The notes under the pieces: model-generated
What the model was told of the DNA's origin: nothing
Databases searched by the model: none
Seen by the model: the letters and a program-made list of their open reading frames with translations, nothing else
Assembly: GCF_030272615.1 (NCBI RefSeq)
Contig: NC_081408.1
Coordinates: forward strand, 61,748,614 to 61,812,613
DNA from: Cryptomeria japonica
Lineage: Eukaryota; Streptophyta; Pinopsida; Cupressales; Cupressaceae
DNA: 64,000 nucleotides
Direction of reading: 5' to 3'
Translations under genes and position numbers: made by a program
In this document: positions 44,001 through 55,873 of the stretch, one piece after another
How the letters are laid out: each line of letters starts with the position of its first letter
How positions within the stretch are numbered: the stretch's first letter is position 1

Positions 44001-47000
44001 CTAGGTGGTGACAATTTGAAAAAGATCCGCCAAAATCAAATTTATGCTTTCCAAAAACTTCTTACAGTCTTTTATTGCTACCTCTGTTCTTTGAAATTTA
44101 CTGGTGAGGTGCTGCATATGCTTTGCCGATGTTTTTTGTCCTTGTACTAGTGCCTCAGATATTTCCTTTCTTAGGGATGCTAGATAGTCCAGTCTTGGAC
44201 TTGGTCTTAGTCTTAGATTCTTAGCCTTGTTTATTATTCTCTCCTTTTCTCTCTCTAGCTTCAGTAATTCTTCCTCAAATCTAGTTATCTTTTGCTCAAA
44301 AAATGATAATGTATCAGGTGAATTAACAAAATTGTCAGCAAGTTTATTTATTTCTTCTTGTACCTTGCTCATTTTCTTATCTATGTCAACTATTAAAAAG
44401 TTTGTCTTACAAGTGTCTTTTTACAAAGTTTTGAACTCCTTGAGTGTGCTGCATAGTTCCAGTAGAAGTGTGTCAAACTGCCTAGTACACTTCTTTATTT
44501 GATCCTCAAAGAATTTTTGTTTTTGTTTTTCTAACCTCTCATTGAATGCTTCCTCCTTTATTTGCTCAACTGTCACTGTGTTGTCAGTAATGTACTTAGA
44601 CAAAGTGTCAAGTTGGCTCAATGAATCCTTATTATCTACATTGCATTTTGGAGCTATCATCTTCAAAATTGGAATTGTGTCATCTATAGCTTTATATGCT
44701 TGTGAACTACAATCAATTATTTTCTTTAAAGAATCTAAAAGAACTTTAGTTACATTGATTGATTTGTAACCTGCTGAGGAGGAACCAACATTCTGAATTC
44801 CATCAGTGGAGGAAGTAAACATGCTTGTAGTGACCTCTGGTAGGTCAGTCTGTGTTTCCATTTCCTTAAGCAAGGGTTTTTGTTTCTCTCCTATTGCCGA
44901 TGGCACTATTTCCACATGAACCTGTTGCTGTTCCGGAGCCTGTTGCTCTGCTTGTTTCTCTGTCTATTGATCTATTCCAGTCTATGTTGGAGTCTCTGTC
45001 TGTTTCCCTGTGCTATCATCTTCAACTTTTCCTTTAGTGTTATCAATGTTATTAGTTGCCGGTGGCTCACTAGCCATGTCAATCTTACCGGTTGTGTCTT
45101 TATCTACCACAATGTTGACCTTTTGAGTATCAACATCCACTGTGTATAGTACCTCTGAATTAGGATTAGTATCATCTTGTGATACATCCATACTATCATC
45201 TACTGGTTGGTCTTCTGTTGTTGTTATCGGTGGAGTAATCAGAGGCGGTGGGGATAAGTTATCTTTTATTTTGATACTAGGAGGTCCACCAACCTTTCCT
45301 TTACCCTTATCTTTGTCCTTTTGATAGACTTTCATAGGCTTGGGGTTCATATACTCTTCCTTCTTTTCCTTCTCCACAAGGAATATATCCCATCCATTTT
45401 CTATTTCTTCTATTACCTCATTTACTCTTCCTACCATTAGTGCAGTATGCCGGTGTGTAGTAGAGAATACTGACCGGTTGGCCTTTGCAATTAGATCATC
45501 TATTTCTTTTGGAGAGTTGACTGGGTAGACATCAAGTAATTTTTCAATTTTGATTTTCTTGTCAAGTTCTACAATAGATTGTCTTATTGCTTCCAGTCTC
45601 TTGAATAATTCATTTGGTAGTTCATCTACAACTTGCATTAAAAACTTCTTATAGATATCCAGGTGTAAAATGACATTGTTTTCAACTTGCTCTTTCTCAT
45701 CTGCTGATAGTGTATCATATAATTTTTATATGTTTTTGAGTTTTCCTTCTTATGTTATTTCACCCAATAGTCTATCAATCGGAGCAATGTTTTGTTGAGT
45801 CCTTTTCTTCTTAGGTGTTAGCTTTTTCTTTGGGGTTGTCTTCTTTACTGGAGACCTCACTGCCTATTGTTTTTGTCTAGTTCTTCTAGGCAAGGGTGTG
45901 GATACCGGTGAAGGTTGTCTTTTCCTAACAACTCTTTTAAATTCAGCTGGCTTGTCACTCTTTGAAGAAGTTTCTACCAGTGACAGGTGAGTTTCTGGTT
46001 GTTGTACTTGTAACTCATCTTCAGTGATACCGGTTTGTTTTAGTACATCTTCTTTTATAGCCTTAGCCTGCTTTGAACCTCTCCTTACTATTGCTTCTAC
46101 TTTCTTTACTCTCTTCTTAGATTGAATTTGGCTTTCAATGGTCTTAGCACTACCAAATACCTCTTCCTTAGGTTCATTGGGTTCTTTCAAAAGAGCTTTT
46201 GCATATATTTCAATGATGTGGTCATCAGTCTCATAGTCCATTTCAGTAACCCAAATTGTTCTTGGGATAACTGCTTCCATCTAGATCTCATCCTTTTTAA
46301 TCACAAAACATATATCATCCTTGTATTTGTTAACAATTTCTTGTGACAGGCTGATTCTTTTGTTCATTCTGGCCTTTAGTGCTTGAAAATACTCATTGAT
46401 ATTCTTTTCCTTGTTTTCACCCATGTTGTTGAATAAGTCTGATAACTGTTTCCCTACTGGTATCTCAAATCCAAGGTTCTTGTTGCCTATACTAGGCACC
46501 TGTTTGGTTATATGTAGCATTAAGCATACAAGTAAATTACCAAATCTAAAAGTCCCTTTCTTATCCTTCTTGATTTTTCCTAAATTGTCAATCAATTCAT
46601 CCTTTAACCATTCACATACATCAATTTTCACATTTTCTTTTACCATATCATGTGCACTTTTTATGCATAAACTAGAAACTGAGTTAAGTCTGTTTGCATG
46701 AGTTGCTTTGTATCCTAAAATCATGCTAATGGATCTTACATTTATATCGGTCACATCATTAACCCTTAGAGACCTTCTGTTGGATGTTGCACCAGTTAGG
46801 TTCATTACTAGGTCATTTGAGACCTTCTTTATTTTGTCTAGTCTGCTACTAGTGGAGGGTAACCCTGTTACAGCTTTCACAACTTCCTTGGTAATTTTAT
46901 GGATGGATTCAAGCCATAAGAATGCAACATGTACTCTACTTAACACTATCCAAATAACTTCCTTCGAGAAATCCGGAATGCTGAGAATTTCTGTGAATCC

Positions 47001-47289
47001 TAGGGTTTCAATAATTTGGTGTTCAGGTTTTACTTTACCGGAATCATCACAGATAATAGATTTATACATGTTCTTGATTTATTCATCTCCTACTTCTTCT
47101 ATATGGCAATGGATATAAATTCTAGGGTCTTCTGCATAAACAACTCCTTTGGGAATTTGGGAAAAAGCACCTACATTGTCATCCTTTTTAGCTATCTCGG
47201 GAACTAGCTGAAATACGAGCCTAGGGCGTTTGATTACCTCGATCTACAACAGGGTTTGCTATGAATTCAGGTGTAGAGGAGGATGCCAT
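44001..47289 (-). pseudogene. N-family ORF2, unrecognised protein (N-C)
   Basis: Start MASSSTPEF at 47289; stop at 44001-44003; about 1,095 codons with a few shifts and stops. Residues to about 75 hold GAFSQIPKGVVYAEDP and IYIHCHIEEVG. A long clean stretch (47069-46281) contains FTEILSIPDF, TGLPSTSSRLDK, LGYKATHANRLNSVSS, AHDMVKENVK and FRFGNLLVCLMLHIT. A basic middle part (KRVKKVEAIVRRGSKQ, KRQPSP...RRTRQKQ), a MVGRVNEVIEEIENGW block and two coiled-coil segments at the C-terminus follow. I recognise no enzyme motif. The order and spacing match N-B ORF2, so this was a real protein under selection at some time. Confidence 0.72.
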
Positions 47290-47616
47290 GATTATAAATA
47301 TCTTTATCTGCCTCAGGAAGGATTGATTGCTGAAGTGCTTTGCCTCTTTGCTCAAAATGCCTTAGCTCTGGAGATTTCGTGCTCTTCGAATGTTTGAATT
47401 CTCGGTGACGTAAAATGGAGCCAAAAACATTAATTTATAATGTCAATTTGCCAACTACCACATTTAATGCTTGCTGGTTAAGTAATCACTTAACATATCT
47501 GCTGGTATAGAAGTAAATTCAACTTCTTACCATCAACCGAGGGAATAATAGCATATGTCTCATTGATTGCCAAACCCTCAAGGAAATTTCTTCAATTTGA
47601 TGAAGAGACTCCCACT

Positions 47617-47700
47617 GGTGGAGTGCTATTTTGTTATGCCGGTGGAGTTCTACTTTGTTATGCCAGCGAAGTGCTACTCTATTCTTCCAGTGGAGGAGTA
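47617..47700. repeat. 24-bp tandem repeat at the end of N-C ORF1
   Basis: About three copies of GGTGGAGTGCTATTTTGTTATGCC and variants (GGTGGAGTTCTACTTTGTTATGCC, AGCGAAGTGCTACTCTATTCTTCC), straddling the ORF1 stop. Confidence 0.8.
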
Positions 47701-48751
47701 TTCCTATCCACATTCAGTTTTGATTTCCTGATCCATTGTTTTGAAAATTCTTGCTTAACCTCTTCAACTTTTTCTTTACCTTTCAAACTAGAACCTTTGT
47801 TGTTTGCCGATGATCCTTTACTTCTGCAGAATTTTGCAATATGCCCAATCTTGTTACATGCATAGCAAGTCACATTATTCTTCTAAATATCTTTCCCATA
47901 ACCTATCCCGGTTTGTGTTCTACATTGATTAGATAGTTTCTAAATCTTCCACAAACATAACATCTCACATTCATTCTGCAATTTTCAGAGTTATGACCAA
48001 CTTTGTTGCATTTTGAACATTGACTGGTGGGTGTGTTGATATTCTAATAATTTCTAGATCTACATTGATTTTCTTTATGACCATACTTGTTACAGTGAAA
48101 GCATTTGCCACTGAATTTATAAGTAGTAGGTTGTCTTACCGTTTTGCTATGATCCTGTGTGTTTGTAGTACCGGAGCTTTGACCAACTTCAAAGCCAATT
48201 CCACAAGTGTCACCTTTATGTTTTTGATTCTTTAGTAAGTTACCAAGTTCTTCTGAGCTTTTCTTGAATTTCTCTTTATGTTGATTTGCAGTATCTAGTT
48301 CTCTTTCTAAGACTTCTTTCTGCCTCATTAGTTCATTGGAGTCATTCTAAGTGTGCATCAGATCTGTTTTCAACAAATCATTTTCATAACTGAGTCTTGT
48401 GTTTTCATTTGCAGCATCACTTAGTCTTCTAGTCAAATCTTCTTCATTCTTCTTTCAATCTTCAATTTGTTTATAGAATCTCATAGTCATATCCTACATC
48501 TCATTCTTTGTTGTCATGTTCTCTTGTTTCAGCTTGTTTATCATATCATTAAGACTTTCATTTTCATCATTCTCATTTTGCATCTTTTCACAAAGTTCTC
48601 TTCTCTCGTTTCTTGAAATAGTAAGATTTTCTTGAAGTGCTTGAATAATATCCTGAGTAGCCTTTAGATCATCTTCAAGTTTGATATTTTTCAATTTTTC
48701 TACATCACAGTTTGAGAGAGCTCCTTCAAGTTGCTTCATCAAGTTTTCCAT
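47679..48751 (-). pseudogene. N-family ORF1: coiled-coil protein with zinc knuckles (N-C)
   Basis: Start MENLMKQLEGALSNCD at 48751. The N-terminal half is coiled-coil-like (KLEDDLKATQDII, NDMINKLKQENMTTKNEM). The knuckles are CFHCNKYGHKENQC, CSKCNKVGHNSENC, a damaged CYVCGRF one and CYACNKIGHIAKFC. It ends at 47679-47681 after a Lys/Glu-rich tail. In-frame stops near 48350, 48495 and 47885-48055 break it. It lies about 390 bp before ORF2 on the same strand and uses a different frame. Confidence 0.75.
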
Positions 48752-48808
48752 CTCTACCAGTGTCAAGATCTTCCTCAAGTTGTTAGGCTTTTGAAAATAG
48801 AGGACCAA

Positions 48809-48820
48809 GCTCTGATACCA
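48809..48820 (-). other. Primer-binding site of N-C
   Basis: TGGTATCAGAGC on the minus strand, two bases (AT) after the LTR: the standard iMet-type site. Confidence 0.93.
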
Positions 48821-48822
48821 AT

Positions 48823-49599
48823 TGTTAGGATTCCCACAGATACTGAGAGGGGGGGGGGGGTGAATCAGTATCTAACCAGTTAATAGATTTTCTTGACTTT
48901 AAACATGTAGAGCATATTAAGACTATGTACCGGTAAAGAAAAAGTAATGCAATAAATAGAGATAAAAACAACCACATGAAAAACACACCATAACACAAGG
49001 ATTTAATGAGGAAACCCGGTGTGGGAAAAACCTCGGTGGAATTTGTGACCCACAATATTCACTTACTGGCCAATAAGAGAATATTACTACTACAAGAGGG
49101 GCCTGCACATGAAATAGTAAGAGGGGCCAATAAGAGAATATTACTACTACTTACAAAATGGATTATATAAATCCAGTGTCTTGTATTGCTTCAAAATAGA
49201 ATCTATAATGCCAAATCCAGTACCGGTTTCTACTTTGCTTCTTACATAAACCCTTAACCTATAATTCGCATAATAGGTCTACCTTATTTACATTCCTCTT
49301 ACTTACTCAAATGTTCTATAATGATCTCTCTTATATATGAGTCATTTTACAACTTGCCAAGTCGGCTTACAATGATTTTATAGTAATAAACAAAATATAT
49401 TTCAACAAAAATCCTATCGGCCTCTATGCTGGTATGCTTTATTTCACTGCCAGTGTCAGTGATCTGAGTGCTGGTGTAGAGTTTGGTCTTGCTAGTGTCA
49501 GTGGAATGCCTTGCCGATGTCATAGGATTGTAAGGTTTCCATCAATGACAAAACCTTCAATCACCTACAATGTCTCATTGGAGTGTGCATATGCCAACA
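48823..49599 (-). repeat. 5' LTR of N-C
   Basis: 777 bp, TGTTAGGATTCCCACAG to GCATATGCCAACA; similar to 42976-43777 apart from substitutions and a deletion of a few dozen bases near 49110-49140, where a short segment is also repeated (GGCCAATAAGAGAATATTAC). Confidence 0.93.
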
Positions 49600-49604
49600 A
49601 ACCT

Positions 49605-50068
49605 AGATAGGTACTGGACCTATTCTGGGTCCACCATGCCAAAATAATGTCTTCAAGAAATTTAAGCACGAATAAAGACCATCTTCAGTATCCTAAAATC
49701 CATCTACAAGCTGCACCAACACCACTTATGCATCCTACCAAGATTGCTCAATGAAAGATTTGTCGGTAAAGCCCTAGACCAGTGCTAGTAAGAGTTTACC
49801 AGAGTGTATGCTAGCATCTGATTACCAATTCAATACCATTTGACCAATACATGCTCCATAAGAACGTATCACATGTAACCAACATATTCCATAGATCCAA
49901 ACATGTCAGAAGCATCCAACATATAGTCTCTTCTGTTGGTAATACTAGATCTTCTACTAGTAACCAAAACCTATTTATCGGTAAGTGTAACCAGCCATAA
50001 CAGCTAGTGTTGACATCAATGACAAAACATCAACACAACACATAATCAATTCATCCATAATGCTAACA
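49605..50068 (-). repeat. copia1 3' LTR, second segment
   Basis: Continues the LTR after N-C (AGATAGGTACTGGACCTATT) and ends CATAATGCTAACA, followed by the polypurine tract region ATCTCCCCGTTTGG. Confidence 0.9.
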
Positions 50069-50404
50069 ATCTCCCCGTTTGGCATTGATGGCAACACTAG
50101 ATGTGAAAAACATCTAAGTACCAAGAAATGCCAAACAAGTCTCCCCCTGTGGAAGACAACAACAATCTATTGAATATTAGTAACTCTCCCCCTGTGAATG
50201 ATATCTTTGAATTATTTTTTTCACATCACTATCTCTCCCCCTTTGACATCAATGCTAAAAATCTAACAAAATATCAAAGCAAGAATATAAACCTCTGTAT
50301 CTCAAAGCTGACTACTTCCCTTGAGTAGTAGCACCATTCATCAGTATCAGAATGAGTAATATCTATGATAATGCATGTCGGACTGATGACACATTGCATC
50401 AATC

Positions 50405-52575
50405 AAGTCTTTGACGGAGGGGTAGAAACCCCTAACCTATCTCTTAAATACTCAAATGATTCCTTAGACAGCGGTTTAGTGAATATGTCTGCAATCTGTT
50501 CTTTAGTGTTCACATAAACCAATTTGATTTCCTTTGCTTCTACCTTGTCCTTCAGAAAGTTATACTTTATTTATATATGCTTAGTCTTAGAGTGAAATAC
50601 TGGATTCTTAGACATGTCAATAGCTACAAAGTTATCACAGTAGATAACTACCAGTTCACTACAATGTACCCTGATATCCTTCAACATTTGCTTCATGCAC
50701 AAGACTTGAGTGCAATTAGTTGTTGCTACAACATACTCAGCTTCTGAAGTAGATAAATAAATGCATGACTTTTTTTTTGTTGATCCATGAAACTAGTTTC
50801 TTTCCAAGAAAGAAATCTCCACCAAAAGTTCTCTTCCTATCATCAGTATCTCTAGCCCAATCTTAATCAGTATATGCACATAAAGTGAAATCATCATTTT
50901 TAGAATACCATAAACCATATTTTGTTTTTCCTTGCAAATACTGAAATATCCTTTTTCCTACACACTCATGATTTTCTTTACGATTACTTTGATATCCTAA
51001 AACAATACTTACTGCATTCATAATATCCGATCTAGTCTGAGTCAAATATAACAGACCACCAATCATAGACTTATACCTTGTCAGATTTATCGATGTAGAA
51101 GTATCCTTGATAGATAATTTCTCACTTGTCAACATAAGAGTACTTACCGGTTTGGAATTATCCATACCAAACTTCTTCAACAATTTCCTTAGATACTTAG
51201 TTTGACAGATAAAAATGCTTTTGTCAGTTTGAGTAATCTGCAAACCTAAGAAAAATCTCATCTCACCAATCATGGACATTTCAAATTCATTCTTCATATT
51301 GTTATCAAATTCCATGCACTATTTATCTTCTCCTCCAAAAATGATATCATTAGCAAATACTTTTATAATCTAAATATCATCATTAGTGATCTTATAATAT
51401 AAATTACTATTAGCATTGTCTTTAGTAACACCAAGCTTTAAAAGATATTTATCCAACCTTGCATACTAAGCTCTAGGAGCTTGTTTCAATCCATATAAAT
51501 ATTTCTTTAATCTGCAAACCATATCTTTATCATTTGTCAGTGAAAAACCATCAGGTTGCTCAATGTATACTTCTTCCTCAAGTTCACCATTCAAAAATGC
51601 ACATTTAACATCCATTTGATAAACCTTATAGTTCTTATAAGCTGCATAGGCAATAAATAGTCTAACAACTTCAATTCTAGCTACAGGTGCAAATGTCTCA
51701 CCATAATCAATTCCTTCCATTTGAGAATATCCTTGTTTCTTACAACTTGACCATCCTCATTCAGTTTATTCCTAAAAACCCATTTAGTTCCAATAACATT
51801 CTTATTTTTAGTTCGGGGAACTAAAGTCCAAGTTTCATTCTTTTCTATTTAATCTAATTCATCTTCCATAGCCTTTAACCAGTGTTTATGCTTACAAGCT
51901 TCAATAACAGTTGCCGGTTCAACTTGAGAAATAAGACATACCTCTTCATTTGCTAGTCTTCTTCTTGTCATAACTCCCTTGTTCCTATCTCCAATAATTT
52001 AATCTTAAGAATGATTTAATCTTACATACCTTGTTGTCTACTAAAATTTAGGTTCACTGCTCTCATCATTAGTCATAGTTGAATTTTCTGATTGTGTCGG
52101 TGTAACTGTCTCAGATTCCTGTACTGGTTGAGGCATTGTTGGTTTAGTTATGATCATTTCTACTTCTAGTTCCCTGTCATATAATATAGACTGATTTATG
52201 TACTGCTCATCCATTTTCACATTAGCATTATCCACAATTTTTTACAATCTTTTGTTATAACATCTATATGCTTTTCTTTGAATTAAATAACCATGAATAT
52301 CCCTTCATCACATCTAGAATCAAACTTTCCAATAGAATCATCTCTTTTGTTATAGCATTTACTTCCAAAAATTCTAAAATATTTAACAGTAGGTGTATGT
52401 CCAAACCATAGTTCATAAGGGGTCTTACCGGTTTCACCTTTGATGTGAACTCTATTGAATGTGTAGACATTTGTACTCACTGCTTCTCTCCAGTAGATAT
52501 GAGGCAATTTGGCTTCCATCATCATAGATCTTGCTGCATCCAAAATGGTTATGTTCTTTCTTTCCACTACTCCAT
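50405..52575 (-). pseudogene. copia1 pol, C-terminal part: end of integrase, RT and RNase H
   Basis: After the integrase Glu motif (NGVVERKN, intact) come [20 protein letters not shown] and [25 protein letters not shown] (RT with its first Asp), then a damaged stretch at about 51320-51465 where the second catalytic Asp pair is expected, MRFFLGLQITQ, and RSMIGGLLYL. The RNase H region has EAEYVVATTNC and ADIFTKPLSK. Many stops and shifts are present. Confidence 0.85.
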
Positions 52576-52576
52576 T

Positions 52577-53470
52577 CTACTGAGGAGTTCTAGGTGAAAA
52601 TAGTTGTCTCCTAATGCCATTTGTCTCACAGTAACTGTTAAATTCATGAGAAGTGAACTCACCGCCATGATTTGATCTTAGACATTTGATTTTCAATCCA
52701 GTTTCTGTTTTAACCTTTGCTTTAAAGATATTGAATTTCTCAAAGGCTTCAAACTTCTCCCTAAGAAAAGTCACCCACATCATCCTAGAATACTCATCAA
52801 TGATCAACATGAAATACCTATCACCTTGAAAGCTTCCAGTCCTTGCTAGAACACATAAGTCAGTGTGAATAAAATCAAGTACATCATTAGATTTATCATG
52901 TATTCTCTTAAAATAACATCTAGATTGTTTTCCCAATTGACATTCCTTACATACCGGATTATGAGGCTTCATAATCTTAGGTATATCTCTGACTACCTTA
53001 GTTGAATTGGTCTTAACAATACAATCAAAATTAACATGACACAACCTCTTATGCCATAACCAATTCTCATCAATATGAGCAATCAAACATGTCTTATTAC
53101 TAGTGTTCAAGTGAAAGATATTACCTCTAGTCTGAATATCGGTTGCAATCTCCAAACCAGTCTTGTTAATGATTTTAAATTTTCTATCTTTAAACTAAAT
53201 TTGAACCAATTGACCAACACTCAAAATATTATGCTTTAAACCTTCTACATAATAGATATTGTCAGTGTTATGCTTTCCATCCAAACAAATAATACCTCTA
53301 CCTCTGATCATACATGCTTTGTCATCTCCAAATCTAACTTGACCACCATTGTATTCTTGTTGTGACAGAAATTTTCTTTTATCTCCAGTCATATGGTGTG
53401 AGCATCCACTATCAATTACCCATTCATCCTTATCTTCAAGTTTTGCTGCTAGGGCCTTTTCTTCATTTTT
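52577..53470 (-). pseudogene. copia1 protease end and integrase
   Basis: WVIDSGCSHHMTGD is the protease active site, with its Asp present. The GAG-pre-integrase zinc region (WHKRLCHVNF...CKECQLGKQSRC) and integrase core (IHTDLC, LRSNHGGEFTS) follow. In the second core motif the usual R-T/S-D reads LRSNHGG, so the second catalytic Asp is Asn here. A TAG at 52574-52576 sits just before the Glu motif. Confidence 0.85.
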
Positions 53471-53491
53471 GATAGCCAGTTCCGGTTCATC

Positions 53492-54577
53492 TTACTTTAA
53501 AGCATAGAAAACCCATTCCTTTCCATTGTTAGATCCACTAGCAGAGTCTTTTGCCAGTTCATCTCCAGAGTCATCACTTACTCCTTCCTCATCCACTATG
53601 TAGCATTGTTTATATTTCTTGAATCTATATCTATTATGGCTAGGCTTAAATGATTTCTTAACTCTTTCCTCAAATCTTGCATTCCTTTCAAGACATCTAG
53701 ATGCAAAATGACCAATCTTATTACATGTAAAACATTTAAAAGGTTCTTTTCCTTCATACTTACTTCCCATTGGACCTTTAGGTACTCTTCTAGCAAATAA
53801 GGCTTCAAGTTGCTCAAATTATTCATCTTATTTCCTCATGTCTTTCAATTCTTTTGCATATAGGACTTTCCAATCACTTTTTCTAGTAGATGATGATGAT
53901 GATGCATGAAAAGAAGGTCCAGACTTTATAGCTCCAGAAGATCCAAATTCTTCAAGCTCAAAAGCAGATAATTTCCCAATCAGAATGTCTCTGTTAATTG
54001 AAGAGTTTTCCATTGTTATCAACTCATTAATTTTAGTTGCCTTCATCTTGTAAGCCAGTTGAAGGGCCCTCAAGACTTTGGAAACTATTTCATCTTCACT
54101 CAAGGATCCTCCACAACATTGAATTCCCATAACAATCTCATTTACTCTTTCCATAAACACAACAATTCTTTCATTATCTTCCATCTTCAAGTTTTCATAT
54201 CTTACTCTGTAACCATCAAGTTTAGCAATTTTCATAGTAGAGTCACCTTCATTTAGATTTTGCAAATTGTCCCACATAACCTTTGTCAATGATTTATCAG
54301 TCAATCCCATGATCTACTAATTAGTAAGTGCACACAAGAGGGCTTCTTTAGCTCTACAATCATTTTCAATATTATTATCCAAGTCTGCAGGAGTAGGATT
54401 GCCAGATGCCAGATCATAAGGTGTATATCCTTTCTTAGTGATCTCCCAAATATCCTTTCCAAGACATCTAAGATGATTCTCCATCCCGATCTTCCATATT
54501 CCATAGTTTGTTCCATCAAACTTAGGGATTTTGCTTCTGAAAATAGTTGCCGATGGACTAGAAGTGTTAGCTACCAT
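53492..54577 (-). pseudogene. copia1 gag with zinc knuckle
   Basis: Starts MVANTSSPSATIFRSKIP at 54577 and includes the gag motif FDGTNYGIWKIGMENHL, the UBN2-type region (TDKSLTKVMWDNLQNL, LKMEDNERIVVFMERVNEI), a Ser-rich stretch, then the knuckle CFTCNKIGHFASRC. Stops near 54315 and 53826 break the frame. Gag forms the particle that packages element RNA. Confidence 0.88.
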
Positions 54578-54619
54578 AGGATCTACCTCAAGTGGTTAAG
54601 CTTCTACAAAAGAGGACCA

Positions 54620-55873
54620 CTGGTGAACAAGTGAGAGGGGGGTGGGGTGAATCAGTTGTTAACAAATTATAATATTTAATCCACTCAATAACCTTTAACC
54701 AAATTAAGTACCGGTAAAGCAGAAATAGATACCAGTAAACAATGCAACTTAACAATTAAACAAATAATCAATGCAAAACAACCATGCCACATAACACCAT
54801 TATTTGTACATGGAAAACCCGGAAAGGGAAAAACCATGGTGGGAAACCTACCCACAGTCAGATGATACTTCTACAGAAAGTATGTGTTATAATGAGGGGC
54901 CTGCACATGTAGGAAGGCACACTACCTAGAGCGTACTTCTCATTACAAAAAGAGTCTCACTGACTATAGAGAGGCTACAACCCTCTCAAGATAAATTGAC
55001 AACAATCCAATAGAGTGAACTGCCAGAGATAGCATCTATCATGCTTGGTTATAGTCCTGGTTAAGCTCAATACCGGAGGCCTTTAGCCTCTTCCTTAATC
55101 CTAATTTGATCACCTATGATCAACCAACTCCTCTACCTGAATGATATTACAATATTCGCACATTACCTTTCTTGACCATGACCTTTTCAATAACCATGAT
55201 ACACTACAAAGAATTTCTACCTCTTATTTATACAAACCCTAAGGCCTAAACCAATTAGGTCAGCCACCTAAAAGACATTACAATAAGATCAATACATATA
55301 TCCATATTACAATGATATTCCATATTGGATTAAGACCAAAACAACAATAACCAATCCATAAAACATCCCGATAACGTGTAGAGAACATGTTATCATGATA
55401 CCGGTCCATAACCTAGATAGGTAGCAGACCTATTCTGGGTCCACCATGCCAAAGCAATGTCTTCAAGAAGTTGAAGCACAAACAAAGAACATCTTCACTA
55501 TCCTCAAATCCATCTAGAAGCCATACCAACACCACTTATGCATCCTGTTAAGATTCCTTAGTGAAAGCTCTATTGGTAAAGCCTTAGACCAGTGCCGGTA
55601 AGGGCTTACTAGAGTGTATGGTAGCATCTGATTACCAAGTCAATACCATCTGACCAATACAATCTCCAGAAGCACGTATCACATGTAACCAAACATATTC
55701 CATAGATCTAAACATGTTAGAAGTGTCTAACAGATAGTCTCTTCTGCTGGTAACACTAGATCTTCTATCAGTAACCAAAACTTATTTGTTGGTAACCAAC
55801 CATAATAGCTAGTGTTGACATCAATGACAAAACATCAATGCAACACATAATTAATTCATCCATAATGCCATCA
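54620..55873 (-). repeat. copia1 5' LTR, missing its inner edge
   Basis: About 1254 bp similar to the left LTR. In place of TGTTAGGATAACCGGTGAAC it starts CTGGTGAACAAGTGAG. The primer site expected next to it is absent: a small deletion joins the LTR to the leader. It ends ATGCCATCA and is followed by GTACT. Confidence 0.88.

Larger units (their letters stand above)
42976..49599 (-). mobile_element. N-C: complete pol-less LTR retrotransposon (N family)
   Basis: 6,624 bp with LTRs at 42976-43777 and 48823-49599, flanked by the perfect duplication AACCT (42971-42975 and 49600-49604). Minus-strand order: LTR, iMet primer site, ORF1 with zinc knuckles, ORF2, polypurine tract, LTR. No protease, RT, RNase H or integrase is present in 5.0 kb of interior. 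It is the best-preserved copy of the family here. Confidence 0.95.
42172..55873 (-). mobile_element. copia1: Ty1/copia retrotransposon, interrupted by N-C
   Basis: The left LTR (42172-42975 plus 49605-50068) and right LTR (about 54620-55873) are flanked by GTACT (42167-42171 and 55874-55878). Minus-strand order is gag, zinc knuckle, protease, integrase, RT, RNase H, the copia order. N-C sits inside the left LTR with TSD AACCT. Removing N-C restores continuous similarity to the right LTR. The junction between right LTR and interior lacks the primer site and the first dozen LTR bases. Confidence 0.92.
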
